NCBI GenBank assembly: GCA_020025475.1 | Contig: JAHHSA010000021.1 | Location: 1-26,835 of the forward strand | Direction: 5' to 3' | Length of the DNA stretch: 26,835 nt | DNA from: Oscillibacter sp. | GTDB lineage: Bacteria; Bacillota; Clostridia; Oscillospirales; Oscillospiraceae | Shown: positions 23,754 through 26,835 of the stretch, one piece after another | How the letters are laid out: each line of letters opens with the position of its first letter | Position numbering within the stretch: the stretch's first letter is position 1 | Translations under genes and position numbers: made by a program | Notes under the pieces: model-generated | Told to the model about the DNA's origin: nothing | The model's database searches: none | The model's input: only the letters and a program-made list of their open reading frames with translations

Positions 23754-23790
23754 CTCTGATCGTACCGGACTGTGCGATCAGAGTTTTTTA
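23754..23790 (+). terminator. riboswitch-controlled terminator before mgtE
   Basis: CTCTGATCG (23754-23762) pairs perfectly with CGATCAGAG (23775-23783), followed by TTTTTT. High Mg2+ should favour this hairpin and stop transcription before mgtE. Confidence 0.9.
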
Positions 23791-23823
23791 TATTTTTTCG
23801 ACCATTTGGGAAAGGAGGACGCG

Positions 23824-25209
23824 ATGTTTGAATTTGTAATCGGTCGTGATAAGCTGCTGGAAAAAATAAAGGATCTGGTGGCACGAAAACGATATGCTGA
23901 GCTGCGCGGTCTCCTGCTGCCCCTGGAAGGCGCTGATATCGCTGCCATCTTTGAAGACCTGGAGGATCACGATCTGCCGCTGGTCTTCCGTCTGCTGCCC
24001 AAGGAGCAGGCCGCAGAGGTCTTTGTGGAGCTGGACTCCGATGAGCAGGAAATGTTGATCCAGGGCTTCTCCAACACGGAGCTCAAGGAGGTTCTCGATG
24101 AGCTGTATCTGGATGATACCGTGGATATTGTGGAGGAAATGCCCGCAAACGTGGTGAAGCGCATTCTGATGCACTCCGACCCGGAAATGCGGAGAAATAT
24201 CAACGATATTTTGAAATACCCCGAGGACTCCGCCGGCTCCATCATGACCACGGAATTCGTGGATCTGAAAAAGGATATGACCGTGGCGGATGCTCTAAAG
24301 CGAATCCGCCGCACCGGCCCCGACAAGGAGACCATCAACGTCTGCTACGTCATCGACACCAACCGCCGCTTAATTGGCGTTCTGTCCATCCGCACTCTGC
24401 TGCTGGCAGAGGAGGACGACATCATTGGCGATATCATGGAGCAGAACTTTATCTCCGTCCGCACCCTGGATGACCAGGAGCAGGTAGCACGCTCCCTGAG
24501 TAAGTACAGCTTCCTGGCCCTACCGGTAGTGGATACCGAGGAGCGTCTCGTTGGCATCGTCACTGTTGATGATGCTATGGACGTTTTGCAGGAGGAGGTC
24601 ACCGAGGATATTGAGAAGATGGCCGCTATCCTCCCCTCTGATAAACCCTATCTGAAAACCTCCATCTGGGAGACGTTCAAGGCCCGCATTCCCTGGCTGC
24701 TTCTGCTGATGATCTCCGCCACTTTCACCGGCCAGATCATCTCCAGCTTTGAAAACGCCCTGGCCGCTGCCACCGTTCTCACCGCCTATATCCCCATGCT
24801 CATGGATACCGGCGGTAACTGCGGCTCTCAGGCAAGCGTCACTGTCATCCGTGGAATCTCCCTGAACGAGATTGAATTCTCTGATATCTTCCGGGTGATC
24901 TGGAAGGAGATTCGGGTCGCTGTCATCTGCGGTATCACGCTGGCAGCTGCCAACTTTGTCAAGCTGCTGCTCATTGACCGTCTGCTATTCCAAAACGAGT
25001 TGGTCACCATTCCGGTAGCCTGCGTGATCTGCATCACCATGGTCTGCACGGTGCTCTGCGCCAAAATTGTGGGCTGCACCCTGCCCCTTCTGGCAAAGAA
25101 GATCGGCTTTGACCCCGCTGTCATGGCCTCCCCCTTCATCACCACCATCGTGGACGCCATCTCCCTGCTGATCTACTTCCAGTTTGCCTCTGCCATCCTG
25201 GGACTGTAA
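23824..25209 (+). CDS. mgtE: magnesium transporter MgtE
   Basis: A 461-residue Mg2+ channel/transporter of the cytoplasmic membrane. The N-terminal superhelical domain (about 1-130) is rich in Glu/Asp. Two CBS domains follow (about 135-255), forming the Mg2+-sensing gate. Five membrane segments start near 285, with the pore signature DTGGNCGSQ between the second and third hydrophobic stretches. AGGAGG lies 5 nt before the ATG at 23824; an in-frame TTG 18 nt upstream overlaps the ribosome site and is rejected. Expression is governed by the M-box. It is convergent with the phosphatase gene, sharing a terminator. Confidence 0.95.
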   Translation: MFEFVIGRDKLLEKIKDLVARKRYAELRGLLLPLEGADIAAIFEDLEDHDLPLVFRLLPKEQAAEVFVELDSDEQEMLIQGFSNTELKEVLDELYLDDTVDIVEEMPANVVKRILMHSDPEMRRNINDILKYPEDSAGSIMTTEFVDLKKDMTVADALKRIRRTGPDKETINVCYVIDTNRRLIGVLSIRTLLLAEEDDIIGDIMEQNFISVRTLDDQEQVARSLSKYSFLALPVVDTEERLVGIVTVDDAMDVLQEEVTEDIEKMAAILPSDKPYLKTSIWETFKARIPWLLLLMISATFTGQIISSFENALAAATVLTAYIPMLMDTGGNCGSQASVTVIRGISLNEIEFSDIFRVIWKEIRVAVICGITLAAANFVKLLLIDRLLFQNELVTIPVACVICITMVCTVLCAKIVGCTLPLLAKKIGFDPAVMASPFITTIVDAISLLIYFQFASAILGL

Positions 25210-25225
25210 CAGTCAGACAAGAACC

Positions 25226-25263
25226 AAAAAGAGACATCGCCCCACAGGCAATGTCTCTTTTTT
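25226..25263. terminator. bidirectional terminator between mgtE and the HAD phosphatase
   Basis: AAAAAGAGACAT (25226-25237) pairs with ATGTCTCTTTTTT (25251-25263), plus an inner GCC/GGC pairing. A and T runs on either side allow use by both convergent genes. Confidence 0.9.
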
Positions 25264-25275
25264 CATGCTGTACAA

Positions 25276-25926
25276 TCAGCCCAGAATTTTCTGTTCCAGC
25301 TCTGCCGCCGTGTCCACCAGGCTGCAGGCACCGGAAGCAATCAAATTCTCCCGGGAACGAAAGCCCCAGGTGACACCGCAGGTCGTCATTCCCGCGTTGC
25401 GTCCGGTCTCCATATCCACGTCGCTGTCACCTACATAGAGGGTTTCCTCTGCCGTGGCCCCCAGCTCGGCCAGCACCTGCCGGACACCAATGGGGTCCGG
25501 CTTGACCGGCACACCGTGAACCTTGCCCCGTACATAGGTAAAGATTCCGGGGAAGTAGTGCTCCACAATGGTGCGGCTGAATTCGTCTGCCTTATTGGAG
25601 TACACCGCCATGGTAACTCCGCGTTCCTTCAGATGGACCAACATCTCCCCAATTCCCTCATAAGGTGTGGTCTTATCCATGTTGTGGGCACCGTAGTAAT
25701 CGCAGAACTGGGACAGGGTGTTCATCACCAGCAGCGGACTGCGGCTGTTTTCAGGAGAGAAGCAGGCAACCAGATTATGGATTCCGTGTCCCACCATGGC
25801 CTTGTACTCCTCCACTGTGTGCTCCGGCCAGCCATTGCGGCGGCAGGTCCAGTTGGCTGCGGCTGCCAGATCGTCAATGGTATCCAGCAGGGTACCATCC
25901 AGGTCAAAAATTACAGTATGGTACAT
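25276..25926 (-). CDS. gph: HAD-family phosphatase, phosphoglycolate phosphatase-like
   Basis: A 216-residue haloacid dehalogenase-type phosphatase. Motif I is DLDGTLLDT (Asp8 nucleophile, Asp10), motif II is YSNK (Ser), motif III Lys lies in KPDP, and motif IV is GDSDVDMETG. The helical cap (about 15-80) is of the Gph/PGM-like C1 type. 2-Phosphoglycolate, a product of 3'-end DNA repair, is the classic substrate, but the family is broad and the true substrate could be another sugar phosphate or pyrophosphate. GAGAGG is 6 nt before ATG. The gene has its own promoter. Confidence 0.85.
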   Translation of the reverse strand: MYHTVIFDLDGTLLDTIDDLAAAANWTCRRNGWPEHTVEEYKAMVGHGIHNLVACFSPENSRSPLLVMNTLSQFCDYYGAHNMDKTTPYEGIGEMLVHLKERGVTMAVYSNKADEFSRTIVEHYFPGIFTYVRGKVHGVPVKPDPIGVRQVLAELGATAEETLYVGDSDVDMETGRNAGMTTCGVTWGFRSRENLIASGACSLVDTAAELEQKILG

Positions 25927-25992
25927 TCTGCACCTCTCACTTCAAGTTTTGTTTGGTCCGGTATGGATTCCTACACAAACCAAATATTTTTT

Positions 25993-26020
25993 ATTATAAC
26001 ATACACAATTCGTTTCACAA
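25993..26020 (-). promoter_or_regulatory. promoter for the HAD phosphatase gene
   Basis: TTGTGA (26020-26015) and TATAAT (25998-25993) with 16-nt spacing on the minus strand, about 70 nt before the start codon. Confidence 0.75.
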
Positions 26021-26310
26021 CTGTGGAAGAAAGAGAAAGGCTCACCGTTTTCCGCACCTTTCTTGTCAAGAAAAGCAATAGTTCCCTGTTTTTCCCAGAT
26101 GGGTCCATGCGGTGCTTGTTGTTATTGCAAAATAGACCGTGTAAGCAGCGTCTTTCTTTCCCACATCCCGGCGAAATCATATCCAAATAGTATATTTGTA
26201 TTGAAAAACAACCAATTGTTGTCGAAAATACTCTGAAAAGCATGTGCCCGTGATTGAGCGTGGATGCCGTGCCGCGGTTTCACGACCCCACCTGCCGCAA
26301 GACGGACAGC

Positions 26311-26331
26311 AAAAAAACACCCTCCCGGGTG
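26311..26331 (-). terminator. terminator-like hairpin
   Basis: CACCC-GGGA-GGGTG followed by seven T on the minus strand. It lies downstream of the larger hairpin at 26357-26411 and could be a second terminator for the same transcript. Confidence 0.6.
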
Positions 26332-26356
26332 CTGTCATAACACTTCAACTTCAAAA

Positions 26357-26411
26357 AGAAATATCCCCTCATTGATAAGACTCTCATGCTTATCAATGAA
26401 GGGCTATTTCT
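26357..26411 (-). terminator. large imperfect hairpin, probable terminator of a small transcript
   Basis: A perfect 11-bp core (26369-26379 with 26389-26399) extends through two mismatches to arms of about 23 nt. On the minus strand it is followed by TTTCTTTTTG. The structure could also be a remnant of a small inverted-repeat element. Confidence 0.55.
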
Positions 26412-26478
26412 CAAAATGCTTGGGCTCTACCATCATTTGTTTACCTCTCTTTCTATTGATTCGAAGCCATGATTCCAT
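26404..26478 (-). CDS. possible very small ORF within the candidate small transcript
   Basis: A 24-codon frame (starting MESWLRIN, ending VEPKHFEK) whose inner ATG at 26436 is preceded by AGAGAGG at 7 nt, giving a 10-residue alternative. Its stop codon lies in the base of the terminator hairpin. It may be a real micropeptide, the tail of a lost gene, or chance. Confidence 0.25.
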   Translation of the reverse strand: MESWLRINRKRGKQMMVEPKHFEK

Positions 26479-26540
26479 TTGAATCAGGAATCTAAACCAC
26501 GTTGTACTTTGGAATCACCTCTTTCTCTTTGCTTGTCTAT

Positions 26541-26569
26541 AAGATACCATGGAAGCTTGCGGATTGCAA
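26541..26569 (-). promoter_or_regulatory. candidate promoter of a small minus-strand transcript
   Basis: TTGCAA (26569-26564) and TATCTT (26546-26541) with 17-nt spacing; TGG before the -10 makes it an extended -10. Transcription would start near 26534 and run to the hairpin ending at 26357, about 180 nt. Confidence 0.45.
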
Positions 26570-26638
26570 TATCTGAACCCTACTAAAAAGTGACGTAAAA
26601 ATGGTGTATAACGCAGAAAATCACGTACTGTCTCCATT

Positions 26639-26671
26639 TTGATTGCATTCGAGCAATCAATGTGGTATTGT
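26639..26671 (+). promoter_or_regulatory. palindrome-overlapped promoter
   Basis: A perfect inverted repeat TTGATTGC (26639-26646) and GCAATCAA (26653-26660) lies directly before TGGTATTGT, an extended -10 (26663-26671). The -35 position (TTGCAT, 26643-26648) falls inside the palindrome. This suggests a promoter blocked or helped by a dimeric regulator, reading toward the right edge. Confidence 0.4.
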
Positions 26672-26680
26672 ATAAATGTT

Positions 26681-26706
26681 AGGGCAGTTGATCAGCTGCC
26701 CTTTTT
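26681..26706 (+). terminator. terminator-like hairpin, first of a tandem pair
   Basis: AGGGCAG (26681-26687) pairs with CTGCCCT (26696-26702) around a loop containing TGATCA, followed by five T. It lies only about 10 nt after the -10 element of the promoter before it. Confidence 0.7.
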
Positions 26707-26713
26707 GCAGGAG

Positions 26714-26748
26714 GAAGTTCACCCGCTCAGCCGGTGGACTTCTTTTTT
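26714..26748 (+). terminator. terminator-like hairpin, second of a tandem pair
   Basis: GAAGTTCACC (26714-26723) pairs with GGTGGACTTC (26733-26742), one G-T pair, followed by TTTTTT. An AGGAGG lies between the two hairpins at 26709-26714. Confidence 0.7.
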
Positions 26749-26835
26749 CGCCTTCACAGCGGCAACAATACTCATAACTCTGTGATTCGGCCAATTTCTG
26801 TTCTGATAAGGGAATGTTTCTTTGCGTTGCTTGCC

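Larger units (their letters stand above)
26021..26835. other. long intergenic region without a convincing protein gene
   Basis: This AT-rich stretch shows no frame with coding character longer than about 40 codons. It contains terminator-like hairpins, a possible small transcript on the minus strand and a palindrome-associated promoter on the plus strand, listed separately. 26021-26305 shows nothing I can name. Confidence 0.6.

Noticed and set aside
23615..23839. 74-codon plus-strand frame upstream of mgtE
   Set aside because: It lies within the M-box riboswitch and its terminator, which explain the sequence better.
26719..26835. 38-codon minus-strand frame open to the right edge, as the end of a gene outside the window
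   Set aside because: It overlaps terminator hairpins that point the other way, has no recognisable motif, and is short enough to be chance.
1..26835. CRISPR arrays, tRNA or rRNA genes, prophage genes
   Set aside because: I saw no regularly spaced repeats, no tRNA-like cloverleaf with a TTCGA arm, no rRNA signature and no phage structural or integrase gene.

Overview
The window looks like chromosomal DNA of a Gram-positive, moderately GC-rich Clostridia, probably an Oscillospiraceae-type gut bacterium. This placement is inferred from gene content and signals, not from a database match. It rests on a T-box in front of thrS, an M-box (Mg2+) riboswitch in front of mgtE, strong AGGAGG-type ribosome sites, the era-yqzL-recO gene order, MutS2, and G/C-rich third codon positions.

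Layout. At 1-230 lies a highly structured, non-coding AT-rich segment read on the minus strand that runs off the left edge. It resembles the end of an IS200/IS605- or IscB-type element with a guide-RNA-like fold. Next come thrS with its T-box and sigma-A promoter (279-2358) and a uridine phosphorylase (2452-3285). A zinc-ribbon membrane protein of unknown function follows, then a response regulator and a histidine kinase (3436-6444). Two promoters in this block carry the same pair of 7-bp direct repeats with 11-bp spacing, exactly 20 nt upstream of a -10 box, which suggests a small regulon that includes the membrane protein.

From 6784 to 12367 lies a catabolic island: a class II (FucA-like) aldolase, divergent from a 6-oxopurine-type purine nucleoside phosphorylase and an MTA/SAH-type deaminase, then a DeoR-family regulator divergent from an iron-containing alcohol dehydrogenase. 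Together these could deaminate a 5'-modified adenosine such as 5'-deoxyadenosine or methylthioadenosine, phosphorolyse the inosine product, cleave the sugar phosphate to DHAP plus an aldehyde, and reduce the aldehyde. The sugar-phosphate isomerase that step needs is not in the window.

From 23457 down to 12427, all on the minus strand, is a genome-maintenance cluster: radC, uvrB, a 60-codon small ORF, ybaK-like, uvrA, era, a 33-residue yqzL-like gene, recO and mutS2. It has a promoter before radC and a second one overlapping the uvrA stop codon. Divergent from radC is mgtE under M-box control, followed by a convergent HAD phosphatase. The last 900 bases (25927-26835) hold no convincing protein gene, but they do contain promoter- and terminator-like elements that outline a possible small RNA and a palindrome-overlapped promoter followed by tandem terminators.
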